NCBI GenBank assembly: GCA_023229135.1
Contig: JALNZT010000014.1
Location: 22,490-86,489, forward strand
DNA from: Bacteroidales bacterium
GTDB lineage: Bacteria > Bacteroidota > Bacteroidia > Bacteroidales > F082
Length of the DNA stretch: 64,000 bases
Direction: 5' to 3'
Within the stretch, counting starts at the first letter, position 1. Each line of letters starts with the position of its first letter. The notes under the pieces were generated by a model. That model searched no databases and was not told the origin of the DNA. It worked only from the letters and a program-made list of their open reading frames with translations. Of the stretch, positions 17,151 through 26,331 are shown piece by piece. Both the position numbers and the translations under genes were made by a program.

Positions 17151-18375
17151 GAAGTGTTGTATAGTAGGTGTTTCGCTTACCAAAAAGCGCAACGGAATGT
17201 AGCTGGTTTAAAATTTCTGCAGGAATTGTAAGACGGTCGGAATCTTTGTCGAGCTGTAGAACAATTTGCTGCAATTCCCGGCCTTCTTTATCAAAAAAGA
17301 CGCACAGATAATCGGCCGCTTTCAGCTTATCGACAACGATGAGAACTGCTTCCGCATCAGTAGTTTTTCGCAACCAATCAGCTTCCTTACTTTGGTTGAC
17401 AGCCAGTTGGCGCTTGTCGGCAAAAGACCTTATATCAAACTCAAACATTCTGGCGCTAAAGGTTTTAGAACTTTCTGCTGAAATCATCAACTGATAGGGC
17501 GACACAAAAACGATGCCTTCAGTTTGTACCGTTGTGTGGTTAGGTAAGTCAAAACGTCGGTGGTTACCCGAGAAAAAATCTTCGCCTTCGAAATCATAAA
17601 ACAGCCAAATAAATGGCTGCCACGATTTGTAGGTGTAGCCGACCAAGGCGAGTAGGTTTGTTTCAGCATCAAAAGTAGCGCCTGTAACCAGTCCACGGCT
17701 GTTAAAACTGTCGATATATTTTGCCGTGTATGTTCCGGGTTCTTTCGGAATGCTGTACAATTTCGACTGTTGATCGCCCCGGTTTTTGCTGAAAAGATAC
17801 AAGTGATCTTTGCCGGCCACCATGCTTTCGCAATCGAAATTATTAGAATCCCAGTTGATCAAGAACTTGCTTTGATCGGGGAAATGAAAGAAGATTTTTT
17901 CGGCCTGCACCTTCACATCTCCACTGTCAGGGATCGCACTTAAAGGAAACCTAAAAACAGCCAGATCTTTTCTGTTTGCTGCATTATTTCCAAAATCGCC
18001 TATATAAAAATAGGTGTCATCTAAGGTTATTTCTTCCCAGTCTTTGTTTTTAACATTTTCTATTTCAATGCGTTGCACTATTTTCCCAGTTTCCGGATTG
18101 AGTCCGTACAACAAAGCTTCTCCACCGCTGTCGTTATGTGTCCACAACAAACCATTATACCATTCCAGTCCGGAGTTTTCCTCGATCTCCTTATCCAGCA
18201 AATATAAAAAAGGTGGATTTTGTATCGTTTTGGCATACCGGCATTCCTTTTCGCTGTTTTCTGCCGGATCAAAATTGGCGGCAAAAGGATCAAGGCATTG
18301 TGCCCGAATTATCCCGGCAAGCAACAGCAAGATTCCGGCAAAAAAATACCGGCTAAAAGATTTACTGCCTCGCAT
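17140..18375 (-). CDS. Secreted protein, probable beta-propeller, function unknown
   Basis: 411 residues with a signal peptide ending near IIRAQ. It begins CLDPFAANFDPAENSEKECRY, resembling the short cysteine motif GCTDPxAxNYxP common in secreted Bacteroidota proteins. The body has repeated strand motifs (GLEWYNGLLWTHNDSGGE, WEEITLDDTYFYIGDFGNN, DHLYLFSKNRGD, LLALVGYTYKSW), typical of a beta-propeller of the SdiA-regulated or esterase-like type. I see no catalytic signature. Its ATG overlaps the folD stop by one base, and its end overlaps queE. Confidence 0.85.
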   Translation of the reverse strand: MRGSKSFSRYFFAGILLLLAGIIRAQCLDPFAANFDPAENSEKECRYAKTIQNPPFLYLLDKEIEENSGLEWYNGLLWTHNDSGGEALLYGLNPETGKIVQRIEIENVKNKDWEEITLDDTYFYIGDFGNNAANRKDLAVFRFPLSAIPDSGDVKVQAEKIFFHFPDQSKFLINWDSNNFDCESMVAGKDHLYLFSKNRGDQQSKLYSIPKEPGTYTAKYIDSFNSRGLVTGATFDAETNLLALVGYTYKSWQPFIWLFYDFEGEDFFSGNHRRFDLPNHTTVQTEGIVFVSPYQLMISAESSKTFSARMFEFDIRSFADKRQLAVNQSKEADWLRKTTDAEAVLIVVDKLKAADYLCVFFDKEGRELQQIVLQLDKDSDRLTIPAEILNQLHSVALFGKRNTYYTTLHDE

Positions 18376-19262
18376 TATCTGTAAATAGTTTTCTTTGCGG
18401 CTGCGAGGGTATTTTGCAGCAGTGAAACGATTGTCATCGGTCCCACACCTCCAGGCACAGGCGTGATTCTATCCACCTTTTCAGCAACATTTTTAAAATC
18501 TACATCACCGGCCAAGTGATAGCCTTTCTCTATTTTGGCATCCTCCACGCGGTGGATTCCCACGTCGACCACAACGGCGCCGGGCTTTACCATATCTGCC
18601 GTCACAAATTCGCATTTGCCGATAGCAGCGATTAAAATATCTGCTTGCAAAGTGATTTCTTTCAAGTTTTTGGTACGGCTGTGGCAAAGCGTAACCGTGG
18701 CATCAGCACCTTCCGCTTTACGCGAAAGCAGCACGCTGACAGGCGTTCCGACGATATTTGACCTACCCAAAACCACCACATGTTTTCCTGAAACTTCAAT
18801 TTTGCTGCGTTTCAGCAGCTCCATAATGCCGTAGGGAGTAGCAGCTTGATAGGCGGGAAGACCAAGCATCATGCGGCCTGCATTTGTCGGGTGAAAACCA
18901 TCAACGTCTTTTTTGGGGTCAATAGCCAAAATTACCGTATCGGCATTGATGTGGTCGGGCAGCGGCATCTGCACAATAAAACCGTCCACATCGGGATCGT
19001 TGTTTAAAAACTCAACCAAATCAAGCAAATCTTTTTCTGTTGTTTTAGCCTCAAGGCGATAGATAGACGAAGTTATTCCAACAGATGCACAGGCCCTTTC
19101 TTTGGAAGAAACATAGGTTTGGCTGGCAGGATCGTCGCCCACAATAACAGCGGCCAGGTGCGGCCCTTTCTGGTCAGCATCAATCATAGCAGCGACTTCA
19201 GCGGCTATTTCCTTTTTTATTTTAGCAGCGATTGCTTTGCCGTCAATTAGTTTTTTACTCAT
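18375..19262 (-). CDS. folD: Bifunctional methylenetetrahydrofolate dehydrogenase/cyclohydrolase
   Basis: 295 residues, normal family length. It interconverts 5,10-methylene-, methenyl- and 10-formyl-tetrahydrofolate in the cytosol. Signatures are clear: YVSSKERACASVGI (the catalytic Lys region near 55), VQMPLPDHI, PKKDVDGFHPTNAGRM and the end motif TPVPGGVGPMTIVSLLQNT. Lies 91 bases downstream of ffh on the same strand, and its stop overlaps the start of the next gene. Confidence 0.97.
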   Translation of the reverse strand: MSKKLIDGKAIAAKIKKEIAAEVAAMIDADQKGPHLAAVIVGDDPASQTYVSSKERACASVGITSSIYRLEAKTTEKDLLDLVEFLNNDPDVDGFIVQMPLPDHINADTVILAIDPKKDVDGFHPTNAGRMMLGLPAYQAATPYGIMELLKRSKIEVSGKHVVVLGRSNIVGTPVSVLLSRKAEGADATVTLCHSRTKNLKEITLQADILIAAIGKCEFVTADMVKPGAVVVDVGIHRVEDAKIEKGYHLAGDVDFKNVAEKVDRITPVPGGVGPMTIVSLLQNTLAAAKKTIYR

Positions 19263-19353
19263 TTATCATCAATTTTGAAATGCACTTTTTAAAAAAAATA
19301 AGAGACCCTGAAAAGTCAGCGTCTCCGTTAAACTTTACATCAATAATCAGGGC

Positions 19354-20688
19354 TTAACGCCTTTTCATTTGGTTCATCATGCGCATCATTTTTTTGCCAC
19401 CGCCTCCGGTCATCATCTTCATCATTTTCGCAGTTTCGTCAAACTGTTTTATCAGGCGATTTACTTCAACAATACTTGTTCCGCTGCCGTCAGCAATGCG
19501 TCTTCTGCGGCTGCCATTCATCAGCTTTGGATTTTCGCGCTCGGCAGGTGTCATCGAATGAATGATGGCTTCGATGCCCACAAAAGCATCGTCGTCAATT
19601 TCAGTGTCTTTGAGTGCCTTTCCCATGCCAGGAATCATTCCGGCCAAATCCTTGATATTTCCCATCTTTTTGATTTGCTGAATCTGTTTCAGAAAATCAT
19701 TGAAGTTAAACTCGTTTTTTGCCAGCTTGCGTTGAAGGTTTCTGGCATCATCGGCATCAAACTGTTCCTGAGCACGTTCTACCAGCGAAACGATATCGCC
19801 CATACCCAAAATACGGTCGGCCATACGTTTGGGATAAAAAACATCCAAGGCGTCCATTTTTTCGCCGATACCTACAAATTTGATCGGCTTATTAACTACC
19901 GAACGGATACTCAAAGCCGCACCACCACGGGTGTCGCCATCGAGCTTGGTAAGCACGACACCACTAAAATTGAGCCTGTCGTTAAAAGCTTTGGCAGTGT
20001 TTACCGCGTCCTGACCCGTCATTGAATCGACCACAAACAGAATCTCGTGCGGATCAACATTTTTCTTGATGGCTGCAATTTCGTTCATCATCATCTCGTC
20101 AACGGCCAAACGACCGGCAGTGTCAATGATTACAACGTTTTTAGAAGATTGCTTGGCATGTGCGATGGCTTTTTTGGTAATACTGACGGGATCTTTGCTC
20201 CCATCCTCTGTAAACACCTCAACATCAACCTGTTCACCCAGAACTTTGAGTTGCTCGATAGCCGCAGGACGATAAACGTCTCCGGCCACCAACAACACCT
20301 TTTTGCCTTTTTTGGTTTTGAGATAATTGGCCAGCTTGGCTGAGAAAGTCGTTTTTCCTGATCCCTGAAGTCCGGCAATAAGAATGATGGCGGGATTGGC
20401 ATTCAGCGCAATTTCTTCCTGCTCTCCACCCATCAGCTCGGCTAACTCATCGTGAACGATTTTCACCATTAACTGACCGGGAGAAACTGCGGTTAAAATC
20501 TTTTGCCCCAGCGCTTTCTCCTTAACAGTATTGGTAAAATCCTTGGCTATCTTGAAACTAACGTCGGCATCAAGTAATGCTTTACGAACTTCCTTGAGCG
20601 TTTCGGCCACATTGATTTCAGAAATGTGTCCCTGCCCTTTCAACATCTTGAACGAACGTTCCAGTTTATCGCTTAGACCTTCAAACAT
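19354..20688 (-). CDS. ffh: Signal recognition particle GTPase
   Basis: 444 residues. It binds signal sequences and the 4.5S RNA and targets ribosomes to the membrane with FtsY. The N-domain helical bundle (1-95) is followed by the G domain with GLQGSGKTT (106-114), DTAGRL, a TKLDGDTRGGAAL segment and GIGEKMDAL. The M domain carries the RNA-binding GSRRRRIADGSG motif and a methionine-rich tail ending MMRMMNQMKRR. A -7 box lies upstream at 20739-20746. First gene of the ffh-folD-propeller-queE run. Confidence 0.98.
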   Translation of the reverse strand: MFEGLSDKLERSFKMLKGQGHISEINVAETLKEVRKALLDADVSFKIAKDFTNTVKEKALGQKILTAVSPGQLMVKIVHDELAELMGGEQEEIALNANPAIILIAGLQGSGKTTFSAKLANYLKTKKGKKVLLVAGDVYRPAAIEQLKVLGEQVDVEVFTEDGSKDPVSITKKAIAHAKQSSKNVVIIDTAGRLAVDEMMMNEIAAIKKNVDPHEILFVVDSMTGQDAVNTAKAFNDRLNFSGVVLTKLDGDTRGGAALSIRSVVNKPIKFVGIGEKMDALDVFYPKRMADRILGMGDIVSLVERAQEQFDADDARNLQRKLAKNEFNFNDFLKQIQQIKKMGNIKDLAGMIPGMGKALKDTEIDDDAFVGIEAIIHSMTPAERENPKLMNGSRRRRIADGSGTSIVEVNRLIKQFDETAKMMKMMTGGGGKKMMRMMNQMKRR

Positions 20689-20738
20689 AGTTAGTTATCT
20701 ATTTTAAATAAATTAATTCGGGCTAAATTTTTCAATTG

Positions 20739-20746
20739 CAAAAGTA
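20739..20746 (-). promoter_or_regulatory. Predicted -7 box of ffh operon
   Basis: The minus strand reads TACTTTTG, matching TAnnTTTG, 51 bases before the ffh start. No clear -33. Confidence 0.45.
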
Positions 20747-20920
20747 GAAAAAAAATTGATGACTATTTGAGCTTAAACGCAGCTGAAACAATTAACTGAA
20801 ACTGTCTTTGAAACTGTCTACAGCCTGTAAAAGCTGCCGGACTGAAAATTACAGAACAATTTCGGCTTAACAGAATCGTTATTAAGCCAAAAGATTAGCC
20901 AAAACGGCTGTTCAAAATTC

Positions 20921-20928
20921 TATCTTTG
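20921..20928 (+). promoter_or_regulatory. Predicted -7 box of lipoprotein gene at 20954
   Basis: TATCTTTG matches TAnnTTTG, 26 bases before the ATG. Confidence 0.5.
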
Positions 20929-20953
20929 CAAAAATTTAAAGCTCCATATCCCG

Positions 20954-22426
20954 ATGAGGCGATTTTCAATATTTTCACTTTTAGTTACAGTTACGCTCCT
21001 TCTAATTATTTTTTCCTGTCGCAAGCAGGACGAAATCAGCCATAATACCGGCTTGAAACTTAGCTTTTCTGCTGACTCTGTAGTTTTTGATACCGTTTTT
21101 TCAAGCATTGGATCGGCCACACAAAAGCTGATGATATACAATAAGAATAAGGAACGGCTCAATATCAGCTCAATTCGGCTTGGCAATGGCTCGGCTTCTG
21201 CTTTTAGGATGAATATTGACGGGATTTCAGGCGAAGAACTTTACGATATAGAAATTCCGGGAAACGACAGCCTGTTTGTTTTTTTACGCGTTACTATTGA
21301 TCCGCGCGCTATCAATAATCCATTTGTGGTAGAGGAAGACTTGTTTTTTGAAACCAATAATAACCAGCAAAGCGTGAAGCTGGTGGCCTGGGGGCAGGAT
21401 GCTGTCTATGTTCTTGCAGATCAATATATCAGAGGCTTTCCGCCATTTAAAATCGTTGCTGACAGCCTTGAAACGACCATTTGGACCGCCGAAAAGCCTT
21501 ATGTAGTTTATGGTTATGCACTTATCAATTCCTATGGAACGCTGCGCATTGAAGCCGGCACACGCATTTATTTTCACGATAAATCAGGTTTATGGTCTTA
21601 TAGCGAAGGCCAATTAATTGTTGCCGGAACAGCTGAACAGCCAGTACTTTTCAGGGGTGACCGACTGGAAAGCCGTGAAGGACTCGACTTCCGCAATGTG
21701 CCCGGCCAATGGGACCGTATTTGGCTGATGGAAGCCAGAGCAGGCGCCGATCACCAGATTTCACATGCCATAATTCGCAATGGATATATTGGCGTTCAGG
21801 CCGAATCATTTTTGAAACCTACAGCAGCAGCGCTGCGAATTGACAACACGATTATTGAAAATCATACCGGTATTGGCCTGTTTTCCAGGCTTTTTGCCAT
21901 CGATGCCAAAAATCTTGTGATAGCCAATTGCGGTGCTTACAATATGGCTTTGACGGGCGGTGGCGACTACAGATTTTTGCATACGACTGTTGCTAACAAT
22001 TGGAATTATTCGGTAAGAAATAATCCGGCGATATTTTTCAATAATTTTCTGCTGGATTCACTTGAAAATCCTATTGCTATACCTTTCCAGTTTGAGATGG
22101 GAAACAGTATCGTTTATGGTTCTAACCGTGAAGAGTTTAACTATGAATTTGCTGCCGGCGCAGACACGAGCTATCGGTTTGAAAACTGCCTGGTAAAAAC
22201 TGAAAGACGACTAAGCAACTGGCCTGGTTTTGTAAATTCTATCGCCAACAAAGATCCTTTGTTTAAAGATTACGAAAACTTCAATTACCGTCCCGACACC
22301 TTATCACCGGTCATCGGCAAAGGCAAGTTGGAATTTGCACTGGAAGTTCCGTTAGACCTTGATGGCGTTTCGCGCACCGAAAGTTCTGATTTGGGTGCTT
22401 ACCAATTTGTTCCGGGAAATCGTTAG
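20954..22426 (+). CDS. Lipoprotein with right-handed beta-helix-like body
   Basis: 490 residues. The lipoprotein signal ends at FSC (Cys22). An N-terminal Ig-like region (~30-150, FDTVFSSIGSATQKLMIYNK) is followed by short repeated beta segments (GQLIVAGTAEQPVLFRGDRL, IENHTGIGLF, LVIANCGAYNMALTGG), as in parallel beta-helix proteins, ending SSDLGAYQF. Such proteins are surface or periplasmic and often bind or cleave polysaccharide, but no active site is recognisable. It is preceded by a clear -7 box and followed 11 bases later by the kinase gene, possibly in one transcript. Confidence 0.85.
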   Translation: MRRFSIFSLLVTVTLLLIIFSCRKQDEISHNTGLKLSFSADSVVFDTVFSSIGSATQKLMIYNKNKERLNISSIRLGNGSASAFRMNIDGISGEELYDIEIPGNDSLFVFLRVTIDPRAINNPFVVEEDLFFETNNNQQSVKLVAWGQDAVYVLADQYIRGFPPFKIVADSLETTIWTAEKPYVVYGYALINSYGTLRIEAGTRIYFHDKSGLWSYSEGQLIVAGTAEQPVLFRGDRLESREGLDFRNVPGQWDRIWLMEARAGADHQISHAIIRNGYIGVQAESFLKPTAAALRIDNTIIENHTGIGLFSRLFAIDAKNLVIANCGAYNMALTGGGDYRFLHTTVANNWNYSVRNNPAIFFNNFLLDSLENPIAIPFQFEMGNSIVYGSNREEFNYEFAAGADTSYRFENCLVKTERRLSNWPGFVNSIANKDPLFKDYENFNYRPDTLSPVIGKGKLEFALEVPLDLDGVSRTESSDLGAYQFVPGNR

Positions 22427-22437
22427 CAACTCAAAGC

Positions 22438-22950
22438 ATGATGATTATTGGCATTGGCGGAGCAAGCAGGGCAGGAAAAACTACCCTGGCAGAATGGATT
22501 AGGAAACAATTCCCACATCAAAAAATCCAGATATTATGTCAGGATGATTACGTTTTTCCCACCCAGCTTATTCCAAAGATTAATGACAGAATCGACTGGG
22601 AACATCCTGATAGCATTGATCATGAAGCGTTTAGAAAAGCCATTATTGCTGAATCAAAATCCAATGACTTGGTAATTGTTGAAGGCCTGATGGTTTTTTA
22701 CGACCAGCAGACTAATGCCTTATTCGACAAAGCGTTACAGGTTGAAATTGACTTCGATACTTTTCTGGAGCGTAAAAAACACGACCACCGCTGGGGTCAC
22801 GAACCAGCTTGGTATTTAAAACATATTTGGGAAAGCCACCTAAAATATGGTAAAATCCCTGAAGGACTATTTGCTATGAAAGTGGATGGCACAAAAAATT
22901 TCCAAAAAGCAGAACTTCTAAAATTCATTGATTTTAAAGCAAAAAAATGA
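22438..22950 (+). CDS. P-loop kinase of the uridine kinase / nicotinamide riboside kinase type
   Basis: 170 residues. Walker A is GGASRAGKTT (7-16). An LCQDDYVFP motif resembles the QDDFF substrate segment of eukaryotic NRK1, and VIVEGLMVFY resembles its IIEGFLLFN. The region YLKHIWESHLKYGKI followed by VDGTK corresponds to the HVWPMYLKY and DGTK segments of NRK1. The fit suggests phosphorylation of a nucleoside such as nicotinamide riboside; uridine/cytidine is the alternative. The gene overlaps the next by 4 bases (ATGA), so the two products may act on related nucleotides. Confidence 0.8.
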   Translation: MMIIGIGGASRAGKTTLAEWIRKQFPHQKIQILCQDDYVFPTQLIPKINDRIDWEHPDSIDHEAFRKAIIAESKSNDLVIVEGLMVFYDQQTNALFDKALQVEIDFDTFLERKKHDHRWGHEPAWYLKHIWESHLKYGKIPEGLFAMKVDGTKNFQKAELLKFIDFKAKK

Positions 22951-23597
22951 AGCATATACTACTCGACAAAACGTGTGAATTTGTAAAGCAACGACTTCAA
23001 AACACTGAAAGTGGACACGATTGGCTTCATATTGAGCGGGTTTACCAAAACGCCTTACAACTCATTGAATCAATAAGTTGCAACAAAACTATCGTGCTTG
23101 TCGCAGTGCTTGTTCACGACCTGAACGACAGTAAGTTTAATGCCGGAAAAGAGCAAGCAATTTTAGCCGAGATCAAAACCTTTCTGCGAAATGCAGGCAT
23201 GCTCGAAGAAGGGATTTCACAGGTGGAAAATATCATTGAAAATATGTCGTTTCGGCACAGCTTCCATCAGCAAAAGGAAAAATCCATTGAATTTCAAATT
23301 GTGCAGGACGCCGACCGCCTCGACGCCATTGGCGCCATCGGAATTGCCCGCGCATTCAGCTATGGCGGCTACAAACAACGTGCGTTTTATGATGAAACAG
23401 TACCAGAAATCACGCACCAGTCAAGCGATTCGTACCAAAACAGCAAAGCTGCCACCATTTCACATTTTTATGAAAAACTGCTTCTGCTAAAAGACCAGAT
23501 GAATACGCCGGCAGCGAAAAAGCTGGCAGAAAAAAGACACCAATTTATGTTGGATTTCTTAAAGCAGTTTGAAGCAGAACGATCCGGAAAGTCTTGA
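22947..23597 (+). CDS. HD-domain phosphohydrolase (YedJ-like)
   Basis: 216 residues. Metal-ligand motifs of the HD superfamily are present: GHDWLHIERVYQNAL (His ~24 and ~28), the HD pair in VLVHDLNDSKF, and DADRLDAIGAIGIARAF. The family removes phosphate from nucleotides or similar small molecules; the substrate is unknown. It is translationally coupled to the upstream kinase. Its stop codon abuts the stop of the opposing M23 gene with no bases between. Confidence 0.88.
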   Translation: MKHILLDKTCEFVKQRLQNTESGHDWLHIERVYQNALQLIESISCNKTIVLVAVLVHDLNDSKFNAGKEQAILAEIKTFLRNAGMLEEGISQVENIIENMSFRHSFHQQKEKSIEFQIVQDADRLDAIGAIGIARAFSYGGYKQRAFYDETVPEITHQSSDSYQNSKAATISHFYEKLLLLKDQMNTPAAKKLAEKRHQFMLDFLKQFEAERSGKS

Positions 23598-25289
23598 TTA
23601 ATAGATAAGTTGCATCCGCAATAAAGCAGTGTTTCCTACCTTATCCGTAACCTGTAAAGTAAACTGATTTTCTCCTTTTTTCAAGCGCTCATCGAACTCG
23701 TAAATAAGCAAATCGTTTTTGGCATCGTAAGCCATCAACAACCAACTACCGTTAAGTGTGGCTTCGTAAGAATTAATACCCGACTGTTCATCTTTTATCT
23801 TGACTTTCAAGGTTTTTATCCCTTCACTTAGCTTTCCGTTTTTAAAGTTTACAGCTGAAATTTCAGGCTTTAAAGTATCCAAAAGCAGCGTAAATTCGCC
23901 CATCAGCCGTGGCTTAGCGGTGACAAAATCGCCAGAAATCTTACTGCCTTGAGCAGCTGCTTCCCCCTTGCCGTCGAGCTGTACCATATACAGTTTGGAA
24001 GAATTTACGTTTTTAGGAATTCTTATTCCCAAATCAAAAGATTTATGCACCGGAATAGCCTGGTCTCCAATAGTATAAATAGATGAAAAATAATTGCTGT
24101 CGACTTTTTGGTTGATGGTCAATTTTTCATCCCGGTAAAAACATTCCGGATTAATCTCGACATAAAAATCTGATTTTCGCAGCTCAAAAGCAGTTCCGGC
24201 TTTCACTAAAACTCCTTCGGCAGCTCGCTTTGGAGTTGGCTTTTCGGCTTTTCTGCCAATCAACAAAAATGGTAAGCGCGAAATATTTCTATTAAAATCC
24301 ATGACCACAAATTCAGCTTGCACGGTATCGCCTTGGCGAAGTGTGATTATTCCGCTGTCTTTTTCGTAGATTCTCAGTTTATTCAAGGGATCGCGCTGGC
24401 TCCGAATGAGGCGTTTTTTGGTTTCAATAAAATAGGCATAGTCGATAAAACTGTTGATGTAGCGCGTTTCGGTAAATGAAAACCGATCAGCAGCATACTT
24501 GAAAATTGTCTGCTTATCCGACTTTAGTTCAACACTATACACGCCGTTTTTGTTAGGTGTATCGTTATGTTGGTCAATCACAGAAATCCCAAAAGCAAGT
24601 TCACCAATCCCATAAATCGGCTGATGGTTGGGTAAGCGGTGCTGCTCGCCCCAGCCTTCCACCGCGCTATAAAACGCGTTTTCGGAACCGTTTACCTGTG
24701 CCGAATCAGAAAGCGGATAAGCAGCAAAAGTGCTGATTGCCGGTCGGATATAATCTTTCATCTCATAACCAAAATGAAGCGGGTTTAGCGGTTCCTGAGT
24801 TGCCCCATCCCTGATTTCAAAATGCAGGTGAGGACCGGCAGATGAACCGCTGTTTCCGGAAAGTCCGAGCTGTTGGCCTTTTTTCAAAACAAACTGATCT
24901 TTAGCAATATACAGATTTACGGTATAATTTTTTTGAGCATATTGTTGCTGCTTAACCCAGGCTTCAATTTCGGGGCTAAAACGTTGCAAATGTGCATAAA
25001 CTGAGGTAAATCCTTCGGGATGATTGACATAAATTGCTTTCCCGAAACCGCCTGGCGACACTGCCACGCGGCTTACATAACCATCGCCGACAGCAAAAAC
25101 CGGCTGACCTTCCAAGCCCTGGGTGCGTATGTCGATGCCCGAGTGAAAATGGTTGCTCCGCAGTTCAGCAAAAGTGCCCGAAAGATAAATAGGGATGTTC
25201 AGTGGCGAGCCATATGTCGGATAATCTTGTTTTTGTTGCGCAAAAATCACTAACGGAAATAGCAATAAGGTTAGAAATACTTGTCTCAT
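23598..25289 (-). CDS. Secreted M23-family metallopeptidase (LytM/peptidoglycan type)
   Basis: 563 residues with a signal peptide ending near VIFAQQ. The M23 domain (~28-170) has zinc ligands His49 and Asp53 in HFHSGIDIR and His154/His156 in AGPHLHFEIRDG, so all key residues are intact and it is likely an active endopeptidase on peptidoglycan or a secreted peptide. The remaining ~390 residues look like beta-sandwich domains, including an Ig-like end (FTLQVTDKVGNTALLRMQL). It begins 1 base after the HAD gene stop, so the two form an operon. Confidence 0.92.
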   Translation of the reverse strand: MRQVFLTLLLFPLVIFAQQKQDYPTYGSPLNIPIYLSGTFAELRSNHFHSGIDIRTQGLEGQPVFAVGDGYVSRVAVSPGGFGKAIYVNHPEGFTSVYAHLQRFSPEIEAWVKQQQYAQKNYTVNLYIAKDQFVLKKGQQLGLSGNSGSSAGPHLHFEIRDGATQEPLNPLHFGYEMKDYIRPAISTFAAYPLSDSAQVNGSENAFYSAVEGWGEQHRLPNHQPIYGIGELAFGISVIDQHNDTPNKNGVYSVELKSDKQTIFKYAADRFSFTETRYINSFIDYAYFIETKKRLIRSQRDPLNKLRIYEKDSGIITLRQGDTVQAEFVVMDFNRNISRLPFLLIGRKAEKPTPKRAAEGVLVKAGTAFELRKSDFYVEINPECFYRDEKLTINQKVDSNYFSSIYTIGDQAIPVHKSFDLGIRIPKNVNSSKLYMVQLDGKGEAAAQGSKISGDFVTAKPRLMGEFTLLLDTLKPEISAVNFKNGKLSEGIKTLKVKIKDEQSGINSYEATLNGSWLLMAYDAKNDLLIYEFDERLKKGENQFTLQVTDKVGNTALLRMQLIY

Positions 25290-25290
25290 T

Positions 25291-25767
25291 TTAAAAATAT
25301 TGGATTAGTTCATGCATCCGACGGATGATTATATCAGCATCAGGAAAATCGCCAGAGAGGCCGTTTTCATTGAAAAATACAGTAAATAGTCCGGCTTTCT
25401 TTGCGCTGGAGATATCCTTGTCGTACAAATTTCCGATCATCACAGCATCCTCAGGCTGAAGCTTGCTAAGGCTTAAAATACGTTCAAAAAACCGTGGATC
25501 AGGTTTGGCAAATCCCAGGTCCACTTTTGAATAAAAATGCTGGAAATAGCGATCTGCATCCATCCGTTTCAACGCTTTTTTCATCTCCGCAGTATCAGAA
25601 TGCGAGGCACTGGTCGCAATGATACATACGTATTTTTGATGCAGTTTTTGCAAGCTTTCAGCTGCCCCCGGAATCCAAGCAACTTCTTTCCATTCTGAAA
25701 CCGGTCCCGGCTCTTCGAAATCGCGCATAATGGTATCGCCCCAATCAAAAATCAATGCTTTAATCAT
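25291..25767 (-). CDS. HAD-superfamily hydrolase
   Basis: 158 residues. Motif I is LIFDWGDTIM, motif II is ATSAS, motif III has the lysine in LGFAKPDPRFF and motif IV is AVMIGNLYDKDISSAKKAGL. In motif I the usual second aspartate (DxD) is glycine (Asp8-Trp-Gly10), a variant seen in some HAD enzymes that lack the general-acid Asp. The substrate is unknown. A -7 box lies at 25782-25789. It leads a two-gene operon with the M23 peptidase. Confidence 0.88.
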   Translation of the reverse strand: MIKALIFDWGDTIMRDFEEPGPVSEWKEVAWIPGAAESLQKLHQKYVCIIATSASHSDTAEMKKALKRMDADRYFQHFYSKVDLGFAKPDPRFFERILSLSKLQPEDAVMIGNLYDKDISSAKKAGLFTVFFNENGLSGDFPDADIIIRRMHELIQYF

Positions 25768-25781
25768 CGTATAAGTTTCTG

Positions 25782-25789
25782 CAAAAATA
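25782..25789 (-). promoter_or_regulatory. Predicted -7 box of HAD-M23 operon
   Basis: The minus strand reads TATTTTTG, matching TAnnTTTG, 15 bases before the HAD start codon. Confidence 0.4.
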
Positions 25790-25847
25790 CCTAAAAGATG
25801 GGAGCTTCAAGCTATCCGAATACCCAAGCTGCCATTCCTATTTTTTG

Positions 25848-25855
25848 TACTTTTG
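25848..25855 (+). promoter_or_regulatory. Predicted -7 box of the DUF5011-LtaS-like run
   Basis: TACTTTTG matches TAnnTTTG, about 105 bases before the ATG at 25960. The implied leader is about 100 bases, without an obvious structure. Confidence 0.4.
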
Positions 25856-25959
25856 CCTGTTGATTTACTGTTCTATCAAACGTATTGCAGTAAAGGTCAT
25901 GCACATTTTTAGAAAAAAAATCACTAAAAACAAAAGTCTGGCTTCAAAATCATTGAATC

Positions 25960-26313
25960 ATGAAAAGACAATACCTTATTTTTATCACACTTTTTTCATT
26001 CATTTTTGCCGCAGTGCTGGGTTCCTGCAACAAAGCCGAAGATGTTGACGATCCGTATCCGCCGTTTATCGTGCTAAAAGGTGCTAATCCAACCTGGTCG
26101 CAGCTGGGAGAGCCTTATACCGATGCCGGAGCGGAGGCTTTTGATATTACCGCAAACCGTGACACCATTAATATAAGTACGCGCCTGACCAAAACCGACA
26201 ATATAAACATCAATGAAACGGGCTCCTATAAAGTTTTTTATGATGTTTCGGACGCAAGTGGAAATAAGGCAGAACAAGCCGTACGAGCGGTTTATGTGAA
26301 TCGGTTTAAATAG
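25960..26313 (+). CDS. Small lipoprotein with DUF5011 (Ig-like) domain
   Basis: 117 residues. The lipoprotein signal ends LGSC (Cys23). The mature part is one Ig-like domain of the DUF5011 type: PPFIVLKGANPTWSQLGEPY, then YTDAGAEAFD and the closing GSYKVFYDVSDASGNKA. Such domains act as structural or adhesive modules on the cell surface. It is unusual for being a single domain. It is followed 18 bases later by the LtaS-like gene. Confidence 0.85.
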   Translation: MKRQYLIFITLFSFIFAAVLGSCNKAEDVDDPYPPFIVLKGANPTWSQLGEPYTDAGAEAFDITANRDTINISTRLTKTDNININETGSYKVFYDVSDASGNKAEQAVRAVYVNRFK

Positions 26314-26331
26314 TTTAACAGCAGAAAACAA

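Noticed and set aside
19369..20343. Long plus-strand frames opposite ffh, up to 218 codons
   Set aside because: The minus-strand SRP GTPase is unambiguous and the opposite frames have no recognisable motif.
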